A stretch of DNA of 64,000 nt, taken from Kordia sp. (lineage in GTDB: Bacteria > Bacteroidota > Bacteroidia > Flavobacteriales > Flavobacteriaceae). Shown one piece after another: positions 37,721-46,927 of the stretch (positions are counted from its first letter, which is position 1; each line of letters opens with the position of its first letter). The stretch spans positions 62,001 through 126,000 of the forward strand of contig NVVR01000003.1 of NCBI GenBank assembly GCA_002733415.1, read 5' to 3'. Position numbers and translations under genes: made by a program. The notes under the pieces were generated by a model. It saw nothing but the letters and a program-made list of their open reading frames with translations, ran no database searches and was not told where the DNA came from.

Positions 37721-37759
37721 TAAAAACCTCTATGTGAAAATTTTACATAGAGGTTTTTA
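37721..37759. terminator. Bidirectional terminator between the thioredoxin-like gene and pepT
   Basis: Stem TAAAAACCTCTATGT / ACATAGAGGTTTTTA around an 8-nt loop, with T-runs on both strands. Confidence 0.9.
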
Positions 37760-37827
37760 GTTATGTTTTGAATAGTGTAATTTTATTATTTCAGTTAATT
37801 TATTGGTGATTACCTTGTTTTTTAACC

Positions 37828-39054
37828 TTATTTTTTCGCAGTTAATTGTACAATTTCTACAATAACGTCAATAGCTTTTTTAATACTTTCTACTGGTACA
37901 TATTCATAACGTCCGTGGAAGTTATGTCCTCCTGCAAAAATATTCGGGCAAGGTAATCCCATGTATGACAATTGAGAACCGTCAGTACCACCTCTAATTG
38001 GTTTAATTAATGGAATGATCCCTAGGTTTTTCATAGCTTCTTCAGCAATATCAACAATATGCATTACAGGTACTACTTTTTCCTTCATGTTAAAGTACTG
38101 GTCACTAATTACAGTTTCAACAGTTCCTACACCATGTTTTGCATTTAAATCAGCAGTAATCTTTTCAAGTAGCGCTTTACGTTTTTGAAATTTATCCATG
38201 TCATGATCCCTAACAATTAAGCCGATGTTAGTTTCTTCTACTTTTCCTTCAATTCCGTATAAGTGAAAAAACCCTTCATACCCTGAAGTCTTTTCAGGAA
38301 CTTCTTGTTCTGGTAAAGCAGCAATAAATTCGTTTGCAATTAACATAGCGTTAATTAGTTTTCCTTTTGCATAACCAGGGTGAACAATTTTACCGTTTAC
38401 TTTAATTTTAGCACCAGCTGCATTAAAGTTTTCGTATTCTAATTCACCAACTTGACTACCATCCATTGTGTATGCCCAGTCAGCAGCGAATTTATCTACA
38501 TCAAATTTATGAGCGCCTCTACCAATTTCTTCATCAGGAGTAAACCCTATACGAACTTTACCGTGTTTGATTTCCGGATTATTAATTAGGTGTTCCATGG
38601 CACACATAATTTCCGTAATACCAGCTTTGTCATCAGCTCCTAGAAGGGTAGTTCCATCAGTAGTGATTAAAGTTTGCCCTTTGTACATCAATAAATCTTC
38701 AAAATAATCAGGAGACAATACAATGTTTTTTTCTTTATTTAAAAGAATATCACCACCGTCATAATTAGGGATAATTTGAGGTTTTACATTAGCACCAGTG
38801 TAATCAGGAGTGGTATCAAAATGCGATACAAAACCAATTGTTGGTACTTCATGGTTAACATTACTAGGTAAAGTTGCCATAATGTAAGCATGTTTATCTA
38901 TGGTAACATCTTCCATTCCCATAGCTTTTAATTCATCAACCAATTTATTGGCTAAATCCCATTGTTTTTCAGTACTCGGGCAAGTGTCTGAATTTGGATC
39001 TGATTCGGTATCAATAGTTACATAACTGATAAAACGGTCTATAATGTGTTGCAT
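37828..39054 (-). CDS. pepT: Peptidase T (tripeptide aminopeptidase)
   Basis: A 408-residue M20B metallopeptidase that releases the N-terminal residue from tripeptides in the cytosol. The di-zinc motifs are clear: GFVSHFDTTPD (first His), TLLGADDKAG (bridging Asp), TPDEEIGRGAHKF (general base and ligand Glu), WAYTMDGSQVGELEYENF and the C-terminal RGGTDGSQLSYMGLPCPNIFAGGHNFHG. Length and order are standard. It is monocistronic. Confidence 0.96.
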   Translation of the reverse strand: MQHIIDRFISYVTIDTESDPNSDTCPSTEKQWDLANKLVDELKAMGMEDVTIDKHAYIMATLPSNVNHEVPTIGFVSHFDTTPDYTGANVKPQIIPNYDGGDILLNKEKNIVLSPDYFEDLLMYKGQTLITTDGTTLLGADDKAGITEIMCAMEHLINNPEIKHGKVRIGFTPDEEIGRGAHKFDVDKFAADWAYTMDGSQVGELEYENFNAAGAKIKVNGKIVHPGYAKGKLINAMLIANEFIAALPEQEVPEKTSGYEGFFHLYGIEGKVEETNIGLIVRDHDMDKFQKRKALLEKITADLNAKHGVGTVETVISDQYFNMKEKVVPVMHIVDIAEEAMKNLGIIPLIKPIRGGTDGSQLSYMGLPCPNIFAGGHNFHGRYEYVPVESIKKAIDVIVEIVQLTAKK

Positions 39055-39205
39055 GCTATATTTTTTTCACGAAAATAATTGTATTTATTTAAATAACATA
39101 ATTTGCTAGTGGTAAAAGCGTTATTTTAAACTCTAAATTATATGTTAATTTAATTGTCATGAGCTTTTTTTGTAGTAATTTTCAGAAAACAATAGCTAAG
39201 AACCT

Positions 39206-40078
39206 ATGAAAACAGTTTCGGAATTATTAAACATATTAAGGCTTGATAAGCTTTCAGAACTTAGTTTTAAAGGAGTGAATGAAACTGTAGGAACACCAAC
39301 GGTGTTTGGAGGACAAGTTTTAGCACAATCCATAAACGCAGCATATAATACCATAACTAATGGTAGAGTTTTACATTCGCTGCATTCCTATTTTTTAGAA
39401 CCAGGTGATTTAAACCTACCTATAACATTTGATGTTGCTATAATGCGTGATGGAGGAAGTTTTTCTACCCGTAGAGTTACAGCTAAACAAGGTGAATCGG
39501 TTATTTTTATTTTAGCAGCTTCGTTTCATAAAATAGAAGAAGGGTACGAGCACCAGGTTGAAATGAAATCAGATATCAAACAACCAGAAGAATTATTGAG
39601 TTGGAATGATATGCTTAATCAGTTTGGTGATTTTTTACCACAGACTGTAAAGAATTTTTTAAATGTACCTAGACCAATTTCTTTTAAACCTACCAAGATT
39701 GTAAATCCGTTAGAGAAAAAAGATTTACTTCCGTATTCTGATGTATGGTTTAAGTTTAAATGTGCAAATGAAGAATTGTCTTTAGCAGAAAAACAACAAA
39801 TGCTAACCTATGTTTCTGATTATAATATTTTAACAACAGCATTAAATATCCATGCGAGTAAAGCGCACTTTGGAAATACACAAATGGCTAGTCTAGATCA
39901 TTCCATGTGGTTTTTTAGAGATTTTGATATAGACGACTGGTTGTTGTTTTCAATAGATGTACCAAGTACGCACGGAGCACGAGGTTTTTCAAGAGGGAAT
40001 ATTTACACTCGAGAAGGGAAACTAGTGGCTTCCGTTACTCAAGAAGGATTGATGCGGCCTATGAGGAAGAAAGATTAG
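39206..40078 (+). CDS. tesB: Acyl-CoA thioesterase II
   Basis: A 290-residue double-hotdog thioesterase. The first hotdog has VFGGQVLAQSINAAYNTI and HSLHSYFLEPGD with RDGGSFSTRRVTAKQ; the second carries SLDHSMWFFRDFDIDDWLLFSIDVPS and ends ARGFSRGNIYTREGKLVASVTQEG. The catalytic triad region (Asp in the second hotdog, Thr/Gln) is as in TesB. It hydrolyses a broad range of acyl-CoAs. Just downstream, after a palindromic element, is a second diverged copy of its last 28 codons (40216-40299). Confidence 0.94.
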   Translation: MKTVSELLNILRLDKLSELSFKGVNETVGTPTVFGGQVLAQSINAAYNTITNGRVLHSLHSYFLEPGDLNLPITFDVAIMRDGGSFSTRRVTAKQGESVIFILAASFHKIEEGYEHQVEMKSDIKQPEELLSWNDMLNQFGDFLPQTVKNFLNVPRPISFKPTKIVNPLEKKDLLPYSDVWFKFKCANEELSLAEKQQMLTYVSDYNILTTALNIHASKAHFGNTQMASLDHSMWFFRDFDIDDWLLFSIDVPSTHGARGFSRGNIYTREGKLVASVTQEGLMRPMRKKD

Positions 40079-40083
40079 TTTCT

Positions 40084-40190
40084 TGTGCGATTTCTCCTAA
40101 AGTCGAAATGACTAGGGGTTTTAATATATAACAGTTTTCTAATTCTACTGTTATTTCGAAGCGAAACGTAGAGAAGAGAGAAATCACATA
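40084..40190. repeat. Dispersed palindromic element, family B
   Basis: An imperfect palindrome of about 105 bp: outer arms TGTGCGATTTCTC and GAGAAATCACAT, inner arms AGTCGAAATGAC and GTTATTTCGAAG. The type (GATTTCTC...TCGAAATGAC) is a known-looking dispersed repeat of Flavobacteriia genomes. It lies immediately after the tesB stop codon and before the tesB orphan tail. Confidence 0.75.
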
Positions 40191-40215
40191 CTGAAAGCAA
40201 CAAATTAGATTTTAT

Positions 40216-40299
40216 AAAGGTATTAGATATACTCATGAAGGAAAATCAGGGGCTTCCGTTACTCAAGAAGGCTTGATGCGACCGATGAGGAAGAAGTAG
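40216..40299 (+). pseudogene. Orphan 3' tail of tesB
   Basis: Twenty-eight codons ending TAG encode KGIRYTHEGKSGASVTQEGL...MRKK against RGNIYTREGKLVASVTQEGL...MRKKD in the intact gene. Nucleotide identity is about 82 percent by eye (14 differences in 80). There is no start or rest of the gene. It follows tesB in the same orientation, separated by the family B palindrome, and is the third such tail in this window. Confidence 0.85.
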
Positions 40300-40399
40300 T
40301 AATTGTTTATCAGGGTTTTATATGTTTTTACTATAAAACATGTTTTTTGTCTGTGTGATAATTTAATTGTTTATTAGCAATCTAACTAACTAATTCTTT

Positions 40400-42492
40400 A
40401 TGAAAAAATACTACTTTTTACTACTTACTATTTTTATGGTAAGTTTTACTCAAGCTCAAATTGTAACTATTCCAGACGCTAATTTTAAAGCACTACTTGT
40501 TAATACGAATATTGCAGATTTAGACGGGGACGGGAATTTCGGTGAATTTGTAGATGCTAATGATGATGGAGAAATACAAGAAAGTGAGGCTATATCTGTT
40601 AAGGGACTGTTTTTTGGGGGAATAATATTAACTCATTAGAAGGGATAGAGTACTTTACTAGTTTAGAAATTTTAGCTTGTACTAACAATAATTTAGTTAG
40701 TTTAGATTTAAGCGCTAATACATCTCTGTATAAGGTTTGGTGTAAGGATAACAACTTAAATATTATAAATGTGAATGGTTGTACTTCTTTATTTGAACTT
40801 TGGTATTCAAATAATAACTTAATTAATTTAGACGTTAGTACAAACGTTAATTTAGATGCTTTAATTTGTGAATCAAATAACTTTACTGACTTAGATTTAA
40901 GTTCAAATATTAATTTAACTTATTTAGCTTGTCAATCTAATAATCTAAATACTTTAAATTTAAAAAATGGAAGTACTATTCAGGGAACTAATGATTTATA
41001 TTTTCCTAATAATCCAAATTTAGCTTATATCTGTATAGATGAAGAAGAGTTAAGTCAAGTACAAAACTTAGTTGATAGTTATGGTTATAGCAATTGTGCT
41101 GTAAATACCTATTGTACCTTTACACCAGGAGGTGATTTTTATGAGGTTACTGGAGAAGCTAGATTTGATACTAACATAAACGGATGTGATGCGGGAGATA
41201 GCTATTACCCTTACTTGCAATATAATATTACAGACGGTACTACATCCGCAACTTTTATAACAAATACATTAGGTGAATATTACTTTCCTGTAGAAGCGGG
41301 TAGTTATACAATTACTCCTCAAGTTGAAAACCCAACCTATTTTAATGTTTCACCAACAAGTTTGGTGGTAAACTTCCCAACTAATATGAGCCCTTATACA
41401 CAAGATTTTTGTGTAACTCCAAATGGGGCATTTAATGATTTAGAAATTGTTTTATTACCAATAAATCAAGCTAGTGCTGGTTTTGAAGCAGAATACCAAT
41501 TAGTATATAAAAACAAAGGGAATACAACATTGTCAGGAAGTGTTGATTTTTCGTTTAATGATGATTTAATGGATTTTGTTTCAGCTTTGCCAATAGTAGA
41601 TGTGCAAACAACTGGAGGTTTAACTTGGAATTATACCAGCTTACAGCCGTTTGAAACAAGAACTATTGAATTCATTATGAATATCAATACACCAACGGAC
41701 CCAAGTTTCCCAGTAAACGAAGATGATGTGCTAGATTATACTACAACTATTAACCCAGTTGCTGGAGATGAAACACCAATCGATAATGTTTCTGAATTAC
41801 ACCAAACAGTAGTAAATTTTTATGATCCAAATGACAAAACTTGTTTGGAAGGTAAAACAATAGCTCCATCTGAAGTAGGGGAGTATGTACATTATGTAAT
41901 ACGATTTGAAAATACAGGATCGTCAAATGCTATAAATATTGTAGTTAGGGATGTTATTGATACTAACATGTATGATGTAAGTACATTAATACCATTACAT
42001 GGAAGTCATGAGTATACTACGAGAATTAAAAACACAAATGAAGTAGAGTTTATATTTGAAAACATTAACCTGCCATTTGATAATGCTAATAATGATGGTT
42101 TTGTTGCCTTTAAAATAAAAACGCTACCTACTTTAGTAGTAAATGATACTTTTGAAAATGAAGCAGAGATATATTTTGATTATAATTTTCCTATTATAAC
42201 TGATAAAGAAATTACTACGATTGTAAACCCTTTAGGAGTTTCTAATTATATTTTAGATTCGAGCCTTAAGATTTATCCTAAGCCAACAAATGATTTTATT
42301 AAAATTTCAGGAAAAAACAATTTAAAAAGTATTGCATTATATGATATTAATGGAAGGTTGTTGCAAGAAGTAAAGGTTTTAGGAAACCAAATAGAAAAAG
42401 AAATAGGGTTACATCAATTAGCTAGTGGTATTTATCTAATTAAAGTAACTTCAAGTAAAGGGGTATTAATAGATAAAATAATTAAAGAATAA
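40400..42492 (+). pseudogene. Leucine-rich repeat surface protein with T9SS tail, broken by a -1 frameshift
   Basis: Two frames together make one protein of about 697 residues. The first (40400-40639) gives a signal peptide (MKKYYFLLLTIFMVSFTQAQ) and the standard IPDANFKALLVN...DANDDGEIQESEA start of Bacteroidota leucine-rich repeat proteins, then stops. The other frame continues with NNINSLEGIEYFTSLEILAC, LRR units (NNLVSLDLSANTSLYKV ...), a SdrD/DUF11-like domain (YDPNDKTCLEG..., EVGEYVHYVIRFENTGSSNA) and a T9SS tail (KIYPKPTNDFIKISG). The break lies in a T6-G5 run at 40610-40620, where one base appears to be missing. The rest of the gene is intact, so this may be recent, a phase-variable site, or a sequencing error. 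Confidence 0.85.
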
Positions 42493-42520
42493 CTTTACCA
42501 ACTGTGATTTAGAGAGAATA

Positions 42521-42585
42521 CGTCAGTTCGAGTGATTTTCGATAGAAAATTGTATCGAGAATAGTATTTGAGTTGCTAAATACTA
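42521..42585. repeat. Dispersed palindromic element, family A (half copy)
   Basis: CGTCAGTTCGAGTGATTTTC (42521-42540) and the following GAAAATTGTATCGAGAA repeat one arm of the full element at 12584-12699; 42563-42585 adds a short AGTATTT / AAATACT hairpin. It lies downstream of the leucine-rich repeat gene. Confidence 0.65.
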
Positions 42586-42603
42586 AAATCGAATTCAGAT
42601 TAT

Positions 42604-42644
42604 AAAAAAAAGACATTATAGCTGCGGTTATAATGTCTTTTTTT
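42604..42644 (+). terminator. Terminator upstream of pyrD
   Basis: Stem AAAGACATTATA / TATAATGTCTTT followed by a T-run; ends transcription from the leucine-rich repeat gene before the pyrD promoter. Confidence 0.88.
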
Positions 42645-42661
42645 CTTCCAATAACAATGCG

Positions 42662-42669
42662 TACTTTTG
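42662..42669 (+). promoter_or_regulatory. Bacteroidota -7 box (TACTTTTG) of pyrD
   Basis: TACTTTTG fits TAnnTTTG and lies 20 bp before the pyrD ATG. Confidence 0.65.
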
Positions 42670-42688
42670 CATAAATCAAAAAATAAGC

Positions 42689-43723
42689 ATGTATAAAAGC
42701 CTTATTCGCCCAATTTTTTTCGCTTTCGATCCTGAAAAAATTCATCATTTCACCTTTAGTTTAATAAAAATAGCAAGTAAAATACCTGGGGTTTCAAGTA
42801 TTTTTAAAAGCTTATACCAAGTAAAAGATTCAAGGTTAGAGCGAACAGTTTTTGGATTAACATTTCCTAATCCAGTAGGATTGGCTGCAGGATTTGACAA
42901 AGAAGCAAAACTATACAACGAATTATCAAATTTTGGATTTGGATTTATTGAAATAGGAACCATTACTCCAAAGGCTCAAGTGGGAAATCCTAAAAAGCGT
43001 TTATTTCGTTTAAAAGAAGACAATGCTATTATCAATCGGATGGGATTCAACAATCAGGGAGTTGAAGCGGCAATTAAAAACTTAAAAAATAAACGTTCTA
43101 ACTTGATAGTAGGAGGGAATATTGGTAAAAATACCGACACTCAACCTGAAGATTACACAGCAGATTATGCAGTGTGTTTTAAAGCATTGCATCCGTATGT
43201 AGATTATTTTGTGGTTAATGTAAGTTGCCCGAATGTAGGAAGTCATGCAAAACTACAAGACAAAGGATACTTGTTAGAATTATTAGGTGCTTTAAAAGAG
43301 TTGAACAATAAAGAAACTGTTCAAAAGCCGATAGTTTTAAAGATCGCTCCAGACTTAAATAATAAGCAATTAGATGAAATTATTGAAGTTGTTGCTGAAA
43401 CAAAAATAGATGGTGTAATAGCATCAAATACTTCAATGGACAGAGAAGGTCTTAAAGCAACTAACGAGCAACTAAATGCTATAGGAAACGGTGGAGTAAG
43501 CGGTAAACCAGTTGCTGACAAAAGTACAGCGGTAATTAAATATTTATCAGATCATTCCAACAAAGCATTTCCGATAATAGGAGTTGGAGGAATACATTCT
43601 GCTCAAGATGCCCTAGATAAAATAAATGCCGGAGCAACCTTAGTACAAGTGTTCACAGGTTTTATTTATGAAGGACCAAAATTGGTTAAGGATATTAATA
43701 AAGCGATATTGAAAGGACTTTAA
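42689..43723 (+). CDS. pyrD: Quinone-dependent dihydroorotate dehydrogenase
   Basis: A 344-residue class 2 dihydroorotate dehydrogenase of pyrimidine synthesis. It has the N-terminal helical membrane-association segment ([23 protein letters not shown]) typical of class 2 enzymes, [13 protein letters not shown] (FMN and substrate site), [16 protein letters not shown] with the catalytic serine region, and [28 protein letters not shown] at the phosphate-binding end. It donates electrons to the quinone pool at the inner membrane. Confidence 0.95.
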   Translation: MYKSLIRPIFFAFDPEKIHHFTFSLIKIASKIPGVSSIFKSLYQVKDSRLERTVFGLTFPNPVGLAAGFDKEAKLYNELSNFGFGFIEIGTITPKAQVGNPKKRLFRLKEDNAIINRMGFNNQGVEAAIKNLKNKRSNLIVGGNIGKNTDTQPEDYTADYAVCFKALHPYVDYFVVNVSCPNVGSHAKLQDKGYLLELLGALKELNNKETVQKPIVLKIAPDLNNKQLDEIIEVVAETKIDGVIASNTSMDREGLKATNEQLNAIGNGGVSGKPVADKSTAVIKYLSDHSNKAFPIIGVGGIHSAQDALDKINAGATLVQVFTGFIYEGPKLVKDINKAILKGL

Positions 43724-44054
43724 AATATATTTAATCAATTAAAAAATCAGGGTGTTGTTTGTAAAATGAATTCCAAAATTCAGAGTCATATTCAGCAGTG
43801 TTTAGTTTATTTTTTCTATAGGTAGTTCAATAATAAACTTAGCACTTAGCAACTGTAGTGTCATTGCTAAAAATGATAACATTAATAGTAGGGTATCCAA
43901 TAACGCTACATTTGAAAAGACTTCGAGGCCTAGCCATCTACCTAAAACTAAATTTTATAAATAGTTTCCGGCGTTCACTAATAATATACATATCATGAAC
44001 TGTTGCGAAGTACTGAGTTTTATTTTATATTTTAAAGAGCAATTATTTTTCTTT
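43724..44054 (-). pseudogene. Unidentified membrane protein remnant(s)
   Basis: No intact frame. The minus strand shows coherent but broken fragments: a hydrophobic stretch (LGLEVFSNVALLDTLLLMLSF then LAMTLQLLSAKFIIELPIE, around 43810-43950) and a short terminal-looking piece (KLNTAEYDSEFWNSFYKQHP, about 43755-43815). These look like remains of one or two genes with frameshifts. The family is not recognised. This begins a decayed zone that runs to about 51.1 kb. Confidence 0.45.
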
Positions 44055-44396
44055 TTATAAGAAATCTGATTTAATTACATAATTTAATTTTTTAATAGCA
44101 TTAGAAATTTTCTTGTTGGTTTTTCCTATAACATAAAATATGACATTACTTTTGGTAGCTTTTTATATAAATTAACAATACAATTTATACCTGACGTATC
44201 AATACTATTTAACTTCTCTAAACTTAGGACTACTTTTGATTTATTGTTAAAAAGGAATTCAAAATAGATTTTAATTTTTTAGAATTGCTTGAAGCTAAAT
44301 TCCCTTCAATTTCAAATATTTCTTGAGTATAACATATTATTTTTTAGTCGTTAATATACGCCAAGGTCATTTTTTTATTTGTTTTACGTTTTCCAT
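44055..44396 (-). pseudogene. Broken STAS domain protein
   Basis: The minus strand from an ATG at 44396 to a TAA at 44055 spans 114 codons, the size of a STAS (anti-sigma factor antagonist) protein, but needs at least two frameshifts and has in-frame stops. Fragments include IFEIEGNLASSNSKKLKSIL, KVVLSLEKLNSIDTSGINCI followed by VNLYKKL, and KSNVIFYVIGKTNKKISNAI. The IDTSGI motif is the diagnostic STAS centre. In Bacteroidota such STAS genes often lie in exopolysaccharide loci near TPR outer-membrane proteins, as here. Confidence 0.75.
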
Positions 44397-44465
44397 ATTC
44401 GATAGAATAGCACTTGTTATAGATTAATGAGCTTATTATTGCTTGTAACATTAAACACATGTGTT

Positions 44466-45924
44466 ATGGGAAATAAAATAATTATATACAGTTTGGGTTT
44501 CGCATTATTAGTAGTTCAACGAAGTTACTCTCAGGACCCTATTAATAAAGGTCTTTTGCTTTTTGAAAACGGAAAATTCAGTAAGGATGAGGTCTTTTTT
44601 TGAAAGTTTTATGAAAACAAATTATTAAATAAAACTGCCATATTATGTTTTGGTAGAGCAGTTGGCTTTAATGGTGATTTACAAAAAGCGAAAGAGATTT
44701 TCGGTAAGCTGTTATATGATGATTCTAATAATCTAGAATTCCTTATTAATTATTCTGAAGCACTGTTATGGAATAAAGAATATACTATTGCCTTGTTGAA
44801 TAATCTTTAGCTTGAGAATGATTATGCTAATAATCCAATTGTACAATTAGGTTTAGCAAATACTTATAGTAATATTAAAAAATATAAAAGCGAAATAAAT
44901 CATTATAATAAGGGTACAGCAATTGATAATAATATATTGGTTAGCGCATATTCATCGTGCAAATAATCAAGATAGAGAAGCACTAGGGGTAATTGCAAAT
45001 TGATTAATTATTGATGTCAATAACACTAGAATTGAGTGAGTTGAAAAAGATAGTTATTAATGCCTATAAAATTTATATACATCAAAAAAACCGTGTTACT
45101 AACGATAGTGATAAAAATACATCGAAAAATGTAACAACATAGATTAATATTCCTATCGATACAAAAATTCATTTGCAGTAGTTTATCAATACAGAAATAA
45201 GAGAACAGAATTATTGAAGATAGAGCGATTCAAAATATTTTCGGATTAACATTTAAAAAAGATTTAACTAATCAAATTGAGTTTGCAGGTAATTTAAGTT
45301 ATCTACTATCTAAAGAGATGATTAAAAACGATAATATAATTTTATAAGGTGAAAGTAGAAATGAGGCCTACTTTTAATCTATCATTTAGTGTTAATTATC
45401 AAAAAGAGTTTCATAATTTAATGCGAAATTTCTTGATTAAAAAATCACTCAAAACCATTTTTTTTTGCAAATTATCATATTTTAACAAAATGGAATATTG
45501 GATGGTTTGTGCAATACTATTTCACTCAACAATCAGATGATAATATAAGAAATTTGTGATTTAACTCATTATATTATGTCTTAAAAAAAGAGCGTGTTTT
45601 TAAATTTGGATTGAACACTTAAATAATAAACTTTAAGGAAGAATCTCCGGAAATTTATTTTAGTCCAAAGCAATTTTTAGCTTTCGAGGGATTTGTAAAT
45701 GTTAAGCTTTCAAAAACTAAAAGTAATTATATAGTAAATGGAAATTTAACTTTTGGATACCAGTACGTTAATAGGGTAGGACAAAACAGTTTTAGAGGAG
45801 AGTTATAATTAGGGCACAAAATAACTTCAAAATTTACGGCAAATACAGTAAGTTATCCTCAAGAACTGCAGCAGGTTTTGAATTTAATGAGTTGGGTATT
45901 AAGTTTAATTACCTATTTCAATAG
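44466..45924 (+). pseudogene. Broken TPR / outer-membrane beta-barrel protein (BcsC/YaiO-like)
   Basis: A degraded gene of about 1.45 kb. The start encodes a signal peptide (MGNKIIIYSLGFALLVVQRSYSQD), then TPR-like fragments (LQKAKEIFGKLLYDDSNNLEF, EALLWNKEYTIALLNNL, IVQLGLANTYSNIKKYKSEI). After a scrambled middle it ends in beta-barrel-like segments (ESPEIYFSPKQFLAFEGFVN, GNLTFGYQYVNRVGQNSFRG, ELGIKFNYLFQ and stop at 45922-45924). There are in-frame stops at 44601 and further along, plus frameshifts. The TPR-then-barrel design with YFSPKQF matches exopolysaccharide export porins of the BcsC/PgaA/YaiO type. Its end overlaps the convergent LytTR regulator by 12 bp. Confidence 0.78.
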
Positions 45925-46611
45925 ATTTAATCTACTCATTAATTCAGATCTGTTTGATCGACTTACAGGGATTACCTCTTTTTTTATCAAGACACTATTA
46001 TCCTCAATGTCTACAATTTTTTTTATATTAATGATAAATGACCGGTGAATTTTTAAGAATAAATTATCAGGTAATTTATCTTCAATTTTTTTCATTGTTG
46101 TATGAACAATATGATTTTTTGTTTCAGTTTTTATATTAATATAATCACCCTTAGCTTCAATTAAATAAATATCAGGGATATGAATTTTTACCAAACGTCT
46201 ATCAATATTTACGTACATTTCATGTGCCTCTCTATTATTTACTGATTGCGGAGTTATTTTTGGAGTGTCTATTTTTGTAACTGCCTTAATAAACCTCGGA
46301 AGTTTAATGGGCTTAACTAAATAGTCCACAATACATTTATATTCAAATGCGTTTAAAGCAAATTCTGAATCTGATGTAGTTAATATAATATTTGGAGGAT
46401 TATTTAAACTATCAATAAAATCAAAACCATTTAGTTCAGGCATATGTATGTCTAAAAAAACTAAATCAATTTTATTGTTATTTATAAATTGAATAGCGTC
46501 TAAGGCATTATTAAATTGATTTACAATTTGTATGTGATTAAGTTTTGAGCAATATTGTTCAATAATTGCTCTAGACATTTCTTCGTCGTCTATAATAATA
46601 CATTTCAGCAT
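45913..46611 (-). CDS. LytTR family response regulator
   Basis: A 232-residue intact regulator. The receiver domain (1-115) has DDE at 8-10, phospho-acceptor D54 (LVFLDIHMPELNG) and DYLVKPIKLPRFI; the LytTR DNA-binding domain spans about 130-232 (RRLVKIHIPDIYLIEAKGDY, FLKIHRSFIINIKKI). It is separated by a single base from the upstream HPt gene, so the two are co-transcribed and probably form a phosphorelay. It is flanked by pseudogenes, so its targets may have been the decayed exopolysaccharide genes. Confidence 0.92.
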   Translation of the reverse strand: MLKCIIIDDEEMSRAIIEQYCSKLNHIQIVNQFNNALDAIQFINNNKIDLVFLDIHMPELNGFDFIDSLNNPPNIILTTSDSEFALNAFEYKCIVDYLVKPIKLPRFIKAVTKIDTPKITPQSVNNREAHEMYVNIDRRLVKIHIPDIYLIEAKGDYINIKTETKNHIVHTTMKKIEDKLPDNLFLKIHRSFIINIKKIVDIEDNSVLIKKEVIPVSRSNRSELMSRLNLLK

Positions 46612-46612
46612 A

Positions 46613-46927
46613 TTAAATCTTATTTAAATAATTATCTATTAAATCTAAAATTACAATAAAATCTTCATACGAGTCAAATTTTTCGTCATTCAATTCATTT
46701 TCAAATTTAATAGCTATTTCGTAGCCTTTTTTTAAGCCAAACATATTTATTTTATGTTTCAGTTTATGTACATTCTGTGCAGCAAGAATATATTGATTAG
46801 TGTTATAATTTGACAAAAACTCCTCCTTCTCTAGCGGAAATTCTCTTTTAATTATTGAAATTAACTTGTTTTTAAAAACGGTGTCATTATCAGAAATTTC
46901 ATTTATATAATCGAGATTCGGTTTCAT
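46613..46927 (-). CDS. HPt (histidine phosphotransfer) domain protein
   Basis: A 104-residue all-helical protein. The phospho-accepting histidine is H54 in AQNVHKLKHKINMFGLKKG, which fits the HPt consensus (AH-x-LK-x6-G). HPt proteins pass phosphate between hybrid kinases and response regulators. It is the first gene of a two-gene operon with the LytTR regulator and has no adjacent hybrid kinase; the PAS-GAF kinase and single receiver gene at 47608-49775 could be relay partners. Confidence 0.88.
   Translation of the reverse strand: MKPNLDYINEISDNDTVFKNKLISIIKREFPLEKEEFLSNYNTNQYILAAQNVHKLKHKINMFGLKKGYEIAIKFENELNDEKFDSYEDFIVILDLIDNYLNKI

Noticed and set aside
40601-40640. Programmed -1 ribosomal frameshift in the leucine-rich repeat gene
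   Set aside because: The zero-frame codons CTG TTT TTT GGG do not form a standard slippery heptamer, and no strong downstream stem was seen. A homopolymer indel is simpler.
45349-45540. A 63-codon open frame in the decayed zone
   Set aside because: It is one of several frame pieces of the broken TPR/beta-barrel gene; adjacent pieces of the same protein lie in other frames.
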